Positions 1 to 8,985 of a stretch of DNA of 64,000 nucleotides are shown here, in pieces; position 1 is the stretch's first letter; every line of letters begins with the position of its first letter. The stretch is from DASUDX01 sp036275365 (GTDB taxonomy: Bacteria > Pseudomonadota > Gammaproteobacteria > Nevskiales > Nevskiaceae). The notes beneath the pieces were generated by a model. That model had not been told where the DNA came from, did not search any database, and worked only from the letters and a program-made list of their open reading frames with translations. The stretch spans positions 62,001 through 126,000 of the forward strand of contig DASUDX010000063.1 of NCBI GenBank assembly GCA_036275365.1. The letters are read 5' to 3'. Position numbers and translations under genes: made by a program.

Positions 1-51
1 TATCGATAGACCCATTGGCGACCGCCCGCCCTCGCCGGCGGGGCCGCCGCC

Positions 52-957
52 TCAGCCTGCCGGGTGGATCAGCAGCAGATCGCAGCCGGCGTGGCGGACC
101 AGGGCCTCGGCCTGGCTGCCGAGCAGGAAGCGATCGAGCCCGTCGCGGTACTCGGCCCCCAGCACCAGCAGCTCGATGCCCTGGCTGGCCACCGCGGTCA
201 GGATCATCTCGGCCGGCTCGCCGGTGAGCAGCACCCGCTGCTCCGGCGGCACGCTGTGGTGATCGGCGAAGGCGTTGAAGCGCTCGGCGTCCTCGAGCCG
301 CTGCTGCTCGACCAGGGCATTGACCCGCGCCGCCGAGCCCAGCCGCGCCGGACGGAAGGGGAACACATGGATCAGCTGCAGACGGGCCTCGCTCGCGCGC
401 GCCAGCTGCAGGGCCTGGGCGAGGACCTGATCATCCAGCCCGCTGGGCCGTGAGAGGGGATGGATCGGGTCCACCGCCGCCATCACCGCGCGCGGCAGGT
501 GACGCGAGCCGGCCTGCACCAGCCACAGCGGCACCCGGCAGCGCCGGGCAAGCTTGAGATCGTCCGGATGCACCACCGACCAGGCACGCAGGAAGGACTG
601 GAAGCGCAGATCCTTGACCACCAGATCGCCGCCGCCGGCGGCGCAGCGCTCGTTCACCGCCTCGTACAGCTCGGGCACCCAGGCCACCTCCACCCCCAGG
701 CTCAGCCCCAGCCGCTGCTGCTCGCCCGCCCACTGTTCGAGCCGCTGGCGGTGCTGGGTCAGCAGCTGCTCGCGGGCCAGGGCCTCGACCTCGCCATCCA
801 CCGCCTCGGCCAGACCGGCGATGCGCAGGTCAAACAGCGGCTCGAACAGGTCCACCCGGGCGCCGCTGCGGCGCGCCAGCTCCAGCGCCCGCAGGACCGC
901 CGGGCTGGGAAAGACATCGGCATCCACCACCACCAGCAGACGACGGATCGAGGACAT
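52..957 (-). CDS. Tandem universal stress protein (UspE-like)
   Basis: This 301-residue cytoplasmic protein has two consecutive Usp folds, the arrangement and length of the UspE class. The N-terminal half begins with the typical strand 'RRLLVVVDADV'. The second half begins near residue 155 ('PRAVMAAVDPI') and ends with a nucleotide-loop-like segment 'LGAEYRDGLDRFLLGS' followed by 'CDLLLIHPAG'. UspE-type proteins are linked to general stress survival, motility and aggregation, and no catalytic activity is expected. The ATG at 957 opens the first Usp strand directly, so no extension is needed. It is the last gene of a long minus-strand series, 89 bp after the MATE exporter gene. The family call is firm; the specific role is inferred from the family. 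Confidence 0.88.
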   Translation of the reverse strand: MSSIRRLLVVVDADVFPSPAVLRALELARRSGARVDLFEPLFDLRIAGLAEAVDGEVEALAREQLLTQHRQRLEQWAGEQQRLGLSLGVEVAWVPELYEAVNERCAAGGGDLVVKDLRFQSFLRAWSVVHPDDLKLARRCRVPLWLVQAGSRHLPRAVMAAVDPIHPLSRPSGLDDQVLAQALQLARASEARLQLIHVFPFRPARLGSAARVNALVEQQRLEDAERFNAFADHHSVPPEQRVLLTGEPAEMILTAVASQGIELLVLGAEYRDGLDRFLLGSQAEALVRHAGCDLLLIHPAG

Positions 958-1046
958 GGCAGCTCTCGGCAGGAAGGGACAGGGTCACGCGCACCACGGT
1001 CCCGACTCTAGCGCGGCCACCCGCCGGGGCGGGCTGGGCGCCCGCC

Positions 1047-2429
1047 CTAGGCGGGGTCCGGCACGCCAGACGGTGCGGGCGCCGCCAGCGGCATCACCCG
1101 CCAGACCCGGGCGCTGAGCCCCAGCGCCGCCACCCCGAGGCCGGCGATGAAGCCCCACCAGATGCCGGCCGGCCCGACCGGGGTGAGGAAGGCCAGACCG
1201 GCGGCCACCGGCAGCCCCACCAGCCAGTAGGCGAGCATGGTGATCACCATCGGCTGGCGGGTGTCCTTGATCCCGCGCAGGGCGCCGCCGGCGGTGGCCT
1301 GCACGCAGTCGAAGATCTGGAACACCGCGGCGAAGGCAAGGAAGTGGATCGCCAGCGCCATCACCGTGGGATCGAGGGTGAAGCTGCGCACGATCGGCCC
1401 GGGCAGCAGGGCCATCACCAGGGCCGAGATCACCGCGAAGGCCACCCCCAGCAGGATGCCGGTGCGCCCGCGCAGGGCCACCTCGCGCCACTGGCCGGCC
1501 CCGGCCGCATGACCGACCCGGACCGTGGTGGCGAGCCCGATCGACAGCGGCACCATGAAGGCCACCGAGGCGACATTGATGGCGATCTGGTGGGCGGCCA
1601 CGGCATCGCGGCCGAAGCGCGCCATCGCCAGGGCCCCGAGCAGGAACAGCGAGGCCTCGGCGGTGAGGATCAGCGCAATCGGCAGCCCCAGGCGCAGCAC
1701 CTCGCGGGCGGTCTGGCCCAGGGCCAGGGCCTGCGGCCGCAGCAGCTGCAGGGCGCGCAGCGCCGGCACCCGCCAGTAGATCAGCGCATAGCAGCCCACC
1801 ATCACGAAAGCGGCGATCACGGTGGCCAGCGCCGTACCGGTCACCCCCAGCCGTGGCGCCCCGAACAGCCCCAGCACCAGCAGGCTGTTGAACAGGATGT
1901 TGGTGAGCAGGCCGGCCACCCCGGCCAGCAGCGGCAGGCGGGTGAGGCCATGCGCCTCGGCCACATTGCGCAGCACGAAACTCCAGCAGAACGGCACGGC
2001 CGCCCACTGCACGGTGGCCACGAAGTCGGTGGCGTGGCTGCGGGTCTCGGCATCCAGCCGGAGCAGATCGAGCACCGGCTCGCGGATCAGCATCAGCAGC
2101 GCGATCCACAGCACCCCGGTGAGCGTGGCCAGCACCAGGCTGGCGCGGACCCGGGCACCGATCCGCGGCGCCGCCTCGCCCGCGCCCACCTGCTGCGCCA
2201 CCAGGGCGGACAGGGCCATCCACAGCCCGAGCAGGAAGACGAAGGGCAGAAACCACAGATTGCCGCCCACCGCCACCCCGGCCAGCGGGGCGGCGCCGAG
2301 ACGGCCGGCAAACAGCGTGTCCACCGTGGTCATGGTGGAGAAGGCCAGCTGGGTGACGATGATCGGGGCGGCCAGGCGCAACAGCGGGCCGGCCTCGTGG
2401 CGCAGGGCGCGCCAGGGCAGAACAGACAT
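1047..2429 (-). CDS. MATE family multidrug/Na+ antiporter (NorM-like)
   Basis: This is a 460-residue inner-membrane exporter with about twelve hydrophobic segments and the two-lobed layout of MATE proteins. The first lobe starts at 'LLRLAAPIIVTQLAFSTM' and continues with 'DTLFAGRLGAAPLAGVAVG', the typical helix 1-2 region. The second lobe begins around 'REVLRLGLPIALILTAEAS'. The family exchanges H+ or Na+ for cationic drugs and metabolites. I chose the ATG at 2429 (MSVLPWRALRHE) because upstream codons encode only Arg/Pro-rich sequence unlike any MATE N-terminus. The gene overlaps the 3' end of the kinase-fusion gene (stop at 2452) by lying 22 bp downstream of it, so the two are probably cotranscribed. 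Substrate is unknown. Confidence 0.9.
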   Translation of the reverse strand: MSVLPWRALRHEAGPLLRLAAPIIVTQLAFSTMTTVDTLFAGRLGAAPLAGVAVGGNLWFLPFVFLLGLWMALSALVAQQVGAGEAAPRIGARVRASLVLATLTGVLWIALLMLIREPVLDLLRLDAETRSHATDFVATVQWAAVPFCWSFVLRNVAEAHGLTRLPLLAGVAGLLTNILFNSLLVLGLFGAPRLGVTGTALATVIAAFVMVGCYALIYWRVPALRALQLLRPQALALGQTAREVLRLGLPIALILTAEASLFLLGALAMARFGRDAVAAHQIAINVASVAFMVPLSIGLATTVRVGHAAGAGQWREVALRGRTGILLGVAFAVISALVMALLPGPIVRSFTLDPTVMALAIHFLAFAAVFQIFDCVQATAGGALRGIKDTRQPMVITMLAYWLVGLPVAAGLAFLTPVGPAGIWWGFIAGLGVAALGLSARVWRVMPLAAPAPSGVPDPA

Positions 2430-2451
2430 GGGGTGCTCGCCCGCGCGGGGC

Positions 2452-5181
2452 TCAGATCGGCGGCGGCAGGGTAGCGCGCTCGGCGGCGAGGCGCTGCAGG
2501 CGCCAGTCCTGGCTGCCGGCCGGCGCCGCCCGGAACACCGCCTCGGCCGCCGCATAGGCCTGGGCCGCCTCGCGGGGCCGGCCGAGGGTGGCCAGCACCC
2601 GCGCCAGCGACCACTGCAGATGACCGTGGCGACTGTTGTCCGCCGGCAGCGACTGGCCGGCCTGGCGCAGGGCCTCGCGCAGCAGCCGCTCGGCGGACTC
2701 GCCCTCGCCGGCCCGGGCCATGGCTTCGGCCAGGGTGGTGGAGAACATCAGGCTGTTGGGGTGTGCCGGACCCAGCTCGCCCTCGGCGGTGGACTGGGCG
2801 TGGCGGGCCAGGGCCAGCGACTCGTCGGCGCAGGCGAGCTGCAGACAGGCCTCGGCCACCCGGTTCTCGCTGTAGCCGACATAGGGATGCTCCGGCCCAT
2901 GCACCCGCCGGCGCCCGTCCAGGGCCTGGCGCAGCAGCGGCAGCGCCCGCTCCGGCTCGCCGCGGTGCAGGGCCAGCAGGCCGACGAAATGCAGGGCGGT
3001 GAGGGTGTTGGGATGATCCGGCCCGAGCTGGTCGCGGGTGCGCTCATAGGTTTGCTGCAACAGCGGCGCCGCCTCGTCGAAGCGCCCCACCTCCATCAGC
3101 AGATGACCCAGCGACTGCTGCACCTCGCTGGTCTTGGGATTGTCCGGCCCGAGGCTGGCGGTGAAGCGGGCCAGGGTCTCGCGCAGCAGACGCTCGGCCT
3201 CGTCGAAGCGGTTGAGCTCGATGTAGACCTCGGGCAGGTTCCAGATCAGGCTGGTGAGGAAGTGCTCGTCGCGATCGGTGGCGGCCCGCACATCGGCGAT
3301 CAGCGCCTCGTACTCGCGCGCCGCCTGCGGATAGCGGCCGAGCTCGAACTGCACCCAGGCGTGGCCATCGCGGGCCTGCAGGATCACCGGATGCTGCTCG
3401 CCGAGCAGGCCGCGCGCGTCGAGCGCCTCGCGGTAGGCCATGCCGGCGTCCTCGAAATCCCCGGTCCACAGGGCGATGTCGCCCCGCCGCACCGCGGCCA
3501 GCAGGCTCAGCTCATGGTCCGCGCCGAGCGCCTCGCGGGCGCGGCGACCGGCCTCGTCGACCAGCCGGCGGGCGGTGCCGGTATCACCCAGCCCGCGATA
3601 GGCCGCCGACAGCGCCAGTCCAATCCGGATCTGCGCCTGCGGCTGATCCGGGAAGCGGTCCGGCAGCCGTCGCGCCGCCTCGTCGAGCAGGGCCCGCACG
3701 CTGAACTCGCGGCTGCCGGTGGCGAGCGGATCGGCGGCGGCGATCAGATCCCCGGTGAGGAAGTCGCTCACCTGCTGGGCCTCGGCGGCGGCCTGCTCGG
3801 CGCGCTGCTGGGCCTGGCGGGCCTGCCAGAAGCCGGTGGCGCTGGCGAGCACGCCGGCCAGCGAGGCGAACGCGATCCCGCGCAGCCAGCGCCGGCGCAG
3901 CTGGGAGCGCTCCAGATCCTCGCGCAGCTGGCGGGTCAGCCGCGCCTGCTCGCGGGCCAGCTGCAGGCGCTCGCGCCGCTGCGGCAGCTGACGCAGCCGC
4001 TCGGCGAGCTGGCCGGCATCGCCGAGCCGGCGCTGCGGATGACCATCGGCGGCCAGCGCAATGTCCTCGCGCAGCAGCTCGTCAGCCACATCCTGCTCCC
4101 AGCCCGGTGCCAGCGGCCGGCGCAGATCGCCCACCACCAGCTGGTAGAGCAGCACCCCGGCGGCGTAGAGATCGGTCTGCACCGTGGGCGGCTGTCCGGC
4201 GAGGATCTCCGGGGCCAGATACAGCGGGGTGCCGCTGGTGCCCTCGCCGGCACCGGCCTGGGTGAAGCCCAGCCGGGTGATCGACAGCGCGGTGAGGCAG
4301 CTCTCATCGAGCATGCGGCCGCTGCCGAAGTCGGCCAGCATCAGCTGCAGAGCGCCGTCGGCGCGGCTTCTCAGCAGCAGGTTGGAGGGCTTGAGATCCT
4401 TGTGCAGCACCGCCGCGCGATGCGCCGCGGCCAGCGCCTCGGCGAGCTGGCCGGCGAGATCCAGACGCTGCTCGAGCGGCACCCCCGCCAGCCCCCCGCG
4501 CGCCTGCGCCCAGTCCTGCAGGCTGCCCAGCGGCTCATAGGCCGACTCGATGAAGTACGGCGCCTCTTCCAGATTCCAGTCGAGCAGATGGACCAGATCG
4601 GCGCGCTCGCCGAGGGTGTCGCGCAGCACCCGGTAGAGGGTGATCTCGCGCTTGAGCGCGGCCAGCCGCTGCGCCTCGCGGGCGAACTTGAAGACGCGCC
4701 GCTCGTGGGTCTTGCTGTGCTCCACCAGCCAGACATCGCCATAGCCCCCGCTGCCCAGGCGCTGCAGCAGCCGCCAGTGCGGCCGCAGCGGCGGAACATC
4801 GCCCGGCTGCAGCTCGCGCAGGCTGGCCGGTGTCAGCGGCCCCTCCACCGACTCGGTCTGCACGCTCGCCATCAGCCGGTAGCCGATGCCGTGCACGGTC
4901 TTGACCAGGGTCTGCTCCTCGTCGCGCAGGCCCTGGCGCAGCTTGGCCACGCACTTGGTGAGCACCGACTCCGAAGGGATGCGGCCCGGCCACAGGGCCT
5001 GCAGCAGCTCGTCCTTGGTCAGCACCTCGCCCGGGTGCTGCAGCAGGTGCTGGAGCAGCTCGAGGGGCTTGGGTTCCAGCTTGATCAGCTCGCCGCGCAC
5101 GCGCAGCTCGAGGCTGCGCGATTCAAAGCAGCACTCGCCGAAGCGGAACAGCTGTCCCCTGGAACCGAGCCCCTCGGCCAT
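2452..5181 (-). CDS. Winged-helix DNA-binding / Ser-Thr kinase / TPR fusion protein
   Basis: This 909-residue protein has three parts. Residues 10-105 form an OmpR/ToxR-type winged helix ('KPLELLQHLLQHPGEVLTKD', then 'VKTVHGIGYRLM'). Residues 135-400 form a Hanks-type kinase: glycine loop GSGGYG at 143-148, ATP lysine K165 (VFKFA), catalytic loop H260-K-D262-L-K264-P-S-N267, DFG at 284-286 and APE at 323-325. A predicted membrane helix spans about 435-452, and the remaining 450 residues are TPR repeats ('ALGADHELSLLA', 'LGPDNPKTSEVQ', 'LGPDHPNTLTAL'). All key kinase residues are present, with HKD replacing the usual HRD, so activity is plausible. The order suggests a membrane-tethered DNA-binding kinase with a periplasmic TPR sensor, although the TPR side is inferred. 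The ATG at 5181 is preferred to the GTG one codon upstream. The MATE gene follows closely. Targets are unknown. Confidence 0.88.
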   Translation of the reverse strand: MAEGLGSRGQLFRFGECCFESRSLELRVRGELIKLEPKPLELLQHLLQHPGEVLTKDELLQALWPGRIPSESVLTKCVAKLRQGLRDEEQTLVKTVHGIGYRLMASVQTESVEGPLTPASLRELQPGDVPPLRPHWRLLQRLGSGGYGDVWLVEHSKTHERRVFKFAREAQRLAALKREITLYRVLRDTLGERADLVHLLDWNLEEAPYFIESAYEPLGSLQDWAQARGGLAGVPLEQRLDLAGQLAEALAAAHRAAVLHKDLKPSNLLLRSRADGALQLMLADFGSGRMLDESCLTALSITRLGFTQAGAGEGTSGTPLYLAPEILAGQPPTVQTDLYAAGVLLYQLVVGDLRRPLAPGWEQDVADELLREDIALAADGHPQRRLGDAGQLAERLRQLPQRRERLQLAREQARLTRQLREDLERSQLRRRWLRGIAFASLAGVLASATGFWQARQAQQRAEQAAAEAQQVSDFLTGDLIAAADPLATGSREFSVRALLDEAARRLPDRFPDQPQAQIRIGLALSAAYRGLGDTGTARRLVDEAGRRAREALGADHELSLLAAVRRGDIALWTGDFEDAGMAYREALDARGLLGEQHPVILQARDGHAWVQFELGRYPQAAREYEALIADVRAATDRDEHFLTSLIWNLPEVYIELNRFDEAERLLRETLARFTASLGPDNPKTSEVQQSLGHLLMEVGRFDEAAPLLQQTYERTRDQLGPDHPNTLTALHFVGLLALHRGEPERALPLLRQALDGRRRVHGPEHPYVGYSENRVAEACLQLACADESLALARHAQSTAEGELGPAHPNSLMFSTTLAEAMARAGEGESAERLLREALRQAGQSLPADNSRHGHLQWSLARVLATLGRPREAAQAYAAAEAVFRAAPAGSQDWRLQRLAAERATLPPPI

Positions 5182-5236
5182 CACCCGCCCTGCCCGCGCC
5201 GGTCAGCCGGCCGTCCCGAGTATAGGAGGGCGTGGA

Positions 5237-7291
5237 TTACGGGCTGACGCGCTCCAGCCCGGAATGGCGCAACAGGGCCTCGATCGCCGGGTCGCGGCCG
5301 CGGAAGGCGCGGAACAGCTCGGCGGCCTTGGCCGACCCTCCGCGGGCCAGCACCGAGGCGCGGAAGCGCGCCCCCACCTCGGCCAGCGGGCGGGCGGACA
5401 GACCGGCCTCCTCGAAGGCGGCGAAGGCATCGGCCGAGAGCACCTCGGCCCACTTGTAGCTGTAGTAGCCCGCCGCATAGCCGCCGGCGAAGATGTGGCT
5501 GAAGCTGCAGGGCATGCGGTTGAAGGCCGGCGGGCTGAGCAGCGATACCTCGGCGCGCACTGCGCGCAGCAGACCCAGCCAGTCCAGCGCGCCGCCGGCG
5601 TGGCCGTGGTCGCGATGCAGGCGCAGATCGAACAGGGCGAACTCGACCTGGCGCAGGGTGGCGAGGCCCGAGTGGAAGACCCGGCTGGCGCGCAGCTTGT
5701 CGATCAGGGCATCCGGCAGCGGCTCGCCGCTCTTCCAGTGGCGACCGAGCGCGCGCAGGGTCGCCGGCTCGTAGCACCAGTTCTCCATGAACTGGCTGGG
5801 CAGCTCCACCGCATCCCATTCCACGCCGTGGATACCGGCCACGCTCGGCTCGTCCACCTCGGTGAGCACCAGGTGCAGGCCGTGGCCGAACTCGTGGAAG
5901 AGGGTCACCACCTCGTCGTGGGTGAGCAGGGCCGGCTCGCCCGGGTGCACCGGCGGCCGGAAGTTGCAGACCAGGTAGGCCACCGGCCACTGCAGCCGGC
6001 CGCCGTGGCGGCGGCGGTTGTGGCATTCGTCCATCCAGGCGCCGCCGCGCTTGTCGTCGCGGGCGTAGGGGTCGAGCCAGAAGCCGCCGAGCACCTCGCC
6101 CTGGCGATCCAGCAGCCGGTAGTGGCGGACATCCGGGTGCCAGCGCGGGGCGTCCGGCTGCTCGACCACGCGCAGGCCGTAGAGCTGGCCGAGCAGGTCG
6201 AACAGGCCCTCGAGCACCTGCGGCAGCGGGAAGTAGGGCCGGGTCTCCTCGTCGGACAGACCCAGCCGCGCCGCCTTGAACTTCTCCGCGTAGTAGGCGA
6301 GATCCCAGGGCTCCAGCTGCGGCGGGCCACCCTGCTCGAGGGCGAAGGCGCTCAGCTCGGCGAGCTCGGCCTCGGCGCGCGGACGCGCGCGGCGGGCGAG
6401 ATCGAGCAGGAACCGCTCCACCTGATCGGCGGAGTCGGCCATCTTGGTGGCCAGCGAATAGGCGGCGTAATCGGAGAAGCCGAGCAGGGCCGCCTGCTCC
6501 TGGCGCAGACGGAGGATCTCCTCGATCAGCGGCCCGTTGTCGAAGCGGCCGGCCTGCGGCCCCTGATCGGAGGCGCGGGTGGCATAGGCCTCGTAGAGGC
6601 GGCGGCGCAGCTCGCGGTCATCGGCATAGCTGATCACCGCGTCGTAGCTGGGGAAGTCGAGCGTCAGCCGGTAGCCGGATTCGCCGCGCGCCTCGGCCTT
6701 CTGCCGCGCCTGCGCCAGCGCCGCCGGGGTCATCCCGGCAAGCCGCTGCTCATCCTCGATCAGCAGGCCATAGGCCTGGATGGCATCGAGCAGATGCTCC
6801 TCGAAGCGGGTCTGCAGCTCCGACAGGCGCAGGGCGATGGTCTTGTAGCGCGCCTTCTGCGCCTCGGGCAGGGCGATGCCGGAGAGCTCGAAGTCGCGCA
6901 GGGCGTCGTCGCGGATCTTGCGCCGCACCGGCTCGGCGGGCTCGGGCAGGGCCTTCCAGGCGCGGTACAGCGGCTCCGACTGGGCCAGCTCCAGGCTGTA
7001 CTCGGTGAGCAGGGGCAGGCCGGCGTTGTAGGCCTCGCGCCAGCCCGGGGTGGAGTTCACCGAGAACAGATGCGAGACCGGCCCCCACACCTGGGCGATC
7101 CGCTCGGAGAGCGCGTCCAGCGGTTCCACCAGGGTCTCCCAGCGCGGCGGCTGCGGGTTGCCGAGCCGCTCCTGCAGCGCGGCGCGGGCCTCGGCGAGCA
7201 CCGTCTGCAGCGCCGGCAGCGCGTGCTCGGGGGCCAGGCGGTTGAAATCGGGCAGCGCGTTGAGCGGGCGGGGGTCGAGCAGGGGATTCAT
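5237..7291 (-). CDS. prlC: Oligopeptidase A (M3 family zinc metallopeptidase)
   Basis: This 684-residue cytoplasmic peptidase degrades short peptides, including cleaved signal peptides. The zinc site is visible as HEFGH at residues 466-470 inside 'TLFHEFGHGLHLVLTE', with the downstream glutamate region 'VEWDAVELPSQFMENW'. N-terminal M3 features ('NPLLDPRPLNALPDFNRLAP') and the C-terminal 'CSFSHIFAGGYAAGYYSYKW' match the OpdA/PrlC subgroup, as does the length (E. coli protein 680). I chose the ATG at 7291 because it gives the standard MNPLLD start; the longer frame adds 17 residues that do not look like the family. The gene stands 81 bp from the GIDE-like gene upstream and 55 bp from the kinase-fusion gene downstream. 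Confidence 0.95.
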   Translation of the reverse strand: MNPLLDPRPLNALPDFNRLAPEHALPALQTVLAEARAALQERLGNPQPPRWETLVEPLDALSERIAQVWGPVSHLFSVNSTPGWREAYNAGLPLLTEYSLELAQSEPLYRAWKALPEPAEPVRRKIRDDALRDFELSGIALPEAQKARYKTIALRLSELQTRFEEHLLDAIQAYGLLIEDEQRLAGMTPAALAQARQKAEARGESGYRLTLDFPSYDAVISYADDRELRRRLYEAYATRASDQGPQAGRFDNGPLIEEILRLRQEQAALLGFSDYAAYSLATKMADSADQVERFLLDLARRARPRAEAELAELSAFALEQGGPPQLEPWDLAYYAEKFKAARLGLSDEETRPYFPLPQVLEGLFDLLGQLYGLRVVEQPDAPRWHPDVRHYRLLDRQGEVLGGFWLDPYARDDKRGGAWMDECHNRRRHGGRLQWPVAYLVCNFRPPVHPGEPALLTHDEVVTLFHEFGHGLHLVLTEVDEPSVAGIHGVEWDAVELPSQFMENWCYEPATLRALGRHWKSGEPLPDALIDKLRASRVFHSGLATLRQVEFALFDLRLHRDHGHAGGALDWLGLLRAVRAEVSLLSPPAFNRMPCSFSHIFAGGYAAGYYSYKWAEVLSADAFAAFEEAGLSARPLAEVGARFRASVLARGGSAKAAELFRAFRGRDPAIEALLRHSGLERVSP

Positions 7292-7372
7292 GGCGGCAAG
7301 GCGAGACGGGAGCAGCTCAAGCGTGAGGGAGGCCAGGGGCAATTCAAGCCGAGGATAGGACGCGGCTCGCCT

Positions 7373-8317
7373 TCAGAGCAGGCCGCGCAGGCGCAGGGCG
7401 GCGAGCACCAGACCGGCGGCGAGCAGGGCTCCGGCCAGCGCGGCGGCGGCGGCCCAGCGGCCCTGGCGCACCAGCTCGGCCTGGGCGCGGGTGGAGAGCA
7501 GGAAGGGGCGGCGATCCGGCGGCTTGCGCAGCACATGCAGATCCGGATCCACGCTCTGGCTCACCGCCTGCTCGCGCAGCTGGCGCTCCAGCGTCTGCCG
7601 GGCCTGGTCCCACTCCTCGGCATCGACCAGCCCGTCGCCGTTGCGGTCGAGCGCCGCCAGCCGGCGCGGATCGCGCTTGAGCTCGGCCAGGCCCTCGCGC
7701 AGCTGGGCGGCGCGGTCGGGGCTGGTCTCGGCGGTCTGGCTGGCGAACCAGCCGAGGGCATAGAGGTCATCGCCGAGCGCCACCCGCTCCTCCCGGTAGC
7801 GGTAGCGGGCGAACAGCCGGCTGCTCCAGCCGGTGGCGGGCGGCCCGCTCCAGCCGCGGGTGCGGCCGTACCAGGTGTCGCACTGGCTGGGGATCACCTC
7901 GGCGTCGACCGGATCGACGATGCAGTCGCCGGTGGTGTCGCAGAGGCGGAACAGGGCGTCGCTGTGGCCGCTGTCGATGGTCACCCACTCGGTGCGGGTC
8001 TGGTTGCCGACCCGGCGCTGCCGCTTCTCCTCGATGCGGTAGCGCCACCAGCAGCAGGGCTTGCGGGTGAGCGGCGCCAGCACCGGCTCCCCGGGCAGCG
8101 GGCGCGCCTGCCCCTCGAGCTCGACGAAGCCCTGGGCCGCCGAGCGCACCCGGGAGGTGGGCAGGTTCTCGATCAGGCGGATCCGCCCGAGGCGGTGGAA
8201 GGCCCAGCCGCAGAGCAGCAGGCTGAGCAGACCGCCGATCAGCACGGCGGCGAGGAAGGGACCGGGCTCGGCGCCCTGGACCTCGCGGGCGAAGGCGCTG
8301 TGCAGGGCCTCGATCAA
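7373..8317 (-). CDS. GIDE/MULAN-like membrane protein with EF-hand
   Basis: This 314-residue protein has a membrane helix near residues 20-43, a soluble middle and a C-terminal helix ('AAAAALAGALLAAGLVLAAL'). The middle resembles the GIDE/BAM domain of mitochondrial MULAN-type ligases: 'LEGQARPLPGEPVLAPLTRK', then 'CCWWRYRIEE', then 'DTTGDCIVDPVDAEV', then 'REERVALGDDLYALGWFA'. No RING domain is present, so ligase activity is not expected. An EF-hand loop with canonical spacing (DRNGDGLVDAEE, about residues 220-232) suggests calcium binding. The TTG start at 8317 overlaps the lemA stop (TTGA), so translation is probably coupled. GIDE-like and LemA proteins are often neighbours in bacteria. 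The biochemical role is unknown. Confidence 0.8.
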   Translation of the reverse strand: MIEALHSAFAREVQGAEPGPFLAAVLIGGLLSLLLCGWAFHRLGRIRLIENLPTSRVRSAAQGFVELEGQARPLPGEPVLAPLTRKPCCWWRYRIEEKRQRRVGNQTRTEWVTIDSGHSDALFRLCDTTGDCIVDPVDAEVIPSQCDTWYGRTRGWSGPPATGWSSRLFARYRYREERVALGDDLYALGWFASQTAETSPDRAAQLREGLAELKRDPRRLAALDRNGDGLVDAEEWDQARQTLERQLREQAVSQSVDPDLHVLRKPPDRRPFLLSTRAQAELVRQGRWAAAAALAGALLAAGLVLAALRLRGLL

Positions 8318-8883
8318 GCGCGGAACAGCTGCTTGATATCGATGTCCGCGGTCTCCTCGGCGCTGAACTCCAGCAGCTCCGCCGCCTTGAAGGCGAACAG
8401 GCGGGCGACGATCACATCGGGGAACTGCTCGATGCGGACATTGTTGACATTGACCGCCTCGTTGTAGAACTCGCGGCGGTCGCTGATGGCGTTCTCCAGC
8501 CCGCTGATGCGGCCGAGCAGGGTCTGGATCGAGGCATCGGCCTTGAGCTCGGGATAGGCCTCGACGGTGGCCATGATGCTGCCCAGCCCGGCCCGCATCA
8601 GGCCCTCGGCCTGGCCGACGCCCTTGACATCGCCCTGGTCGGCGGCGCGCTTGGCCCCGGCGCGGGCGGCCATCACCTTCTCCAGCGTGCCCTGCTCGAA
8701 CTGCATGTGCTGCTTGCAGGTTTCCACCAGCTTGGGCAGCTCGTCATGGCGCTGCTTGAGCAGGACATCGATGTTGCTCCAGGCCTTGGTCACCCCGTGC
8801 TTGAGGTTGACCAGCCCGTTGTAGATCACCACCACATACCCCAGCACCAGCAGGCCCAGACCCAGCAGCACGATCAGCGTCAT
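8314..8883 (-). CDS. lemA: LemA family membrane protein
   Basis: This 189-residue protein has a single N-terminal membrane helix ('LIVLLGLGLLVLGYVVVIYN') followed by the diagnostic LemA helical bundle: 'LVNLKHGVTKAWSNIDVLLK', 'QRHDELPKLVETCKQHMQFE', and the C-terminal 'SDRREFYNEAVNVNNVRIEQ' with 'FPDVIVARLFAFKAAELLEF'. Length and sequence are typical throughout. The function of LemA proteins is poorly defined; they are small inner-membrane proteins with an extracytoplasmic helical domain. It is first in a minus-strand unit and overlaps the GIDE-like gene by four bases. It is divergent from the esterase gene with about 100 bp between them. Confidence 0.93.
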   Translation of the reverse strand: MTLIVLLGLGLLVLGYVVVIYNGLVNLKHGVTKAWSNIDVLLKQRHDELPKLVETCKQHMQFEQGTLEKVMAARAGAKRAADQGDVKGVGQAEGLMRAGLGSIMATVEAYPELKADASIQTLLGRISGLENAISDRREFYNEAVNVNNVRIEQFPDVIVARLFAFKAAELLEFSAEETADIDIKQLFRA

Positions 8884-8985
8884 GGCGTGACTCCGCGAGG
8901 AACCCTCAAGGGAATCCGGAGTCTAGCCGGCATCGGCTAGACTTTCCGCAGTGCAACAACCGGCTGTCCGACCGTCGAGGTGACC

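Noticed and set aside
7900..7960. The stretch 'DTTGDCIVDPVD' as a second EF-hand in the GIDE-like protein.
   Set aside because: It lacks the central glycine and matches the conserved D-x-T-G...V-x-P segment of the BAM domain itself.
1822..8467. Very long open frames on the plus strand opposite the kinase, peptidase and LemA genes (over 1100 codons).
   Set aside because: They lie antisense to well-supported genes, consist of low-complexity Arg/Gln/Gly/Ala sequence and arise because high third-position GC removes stop codons in the antisense frame. The same holds for the long frames at 23658-27131, 54714-57815 and 57849-61148 on the minus strand.
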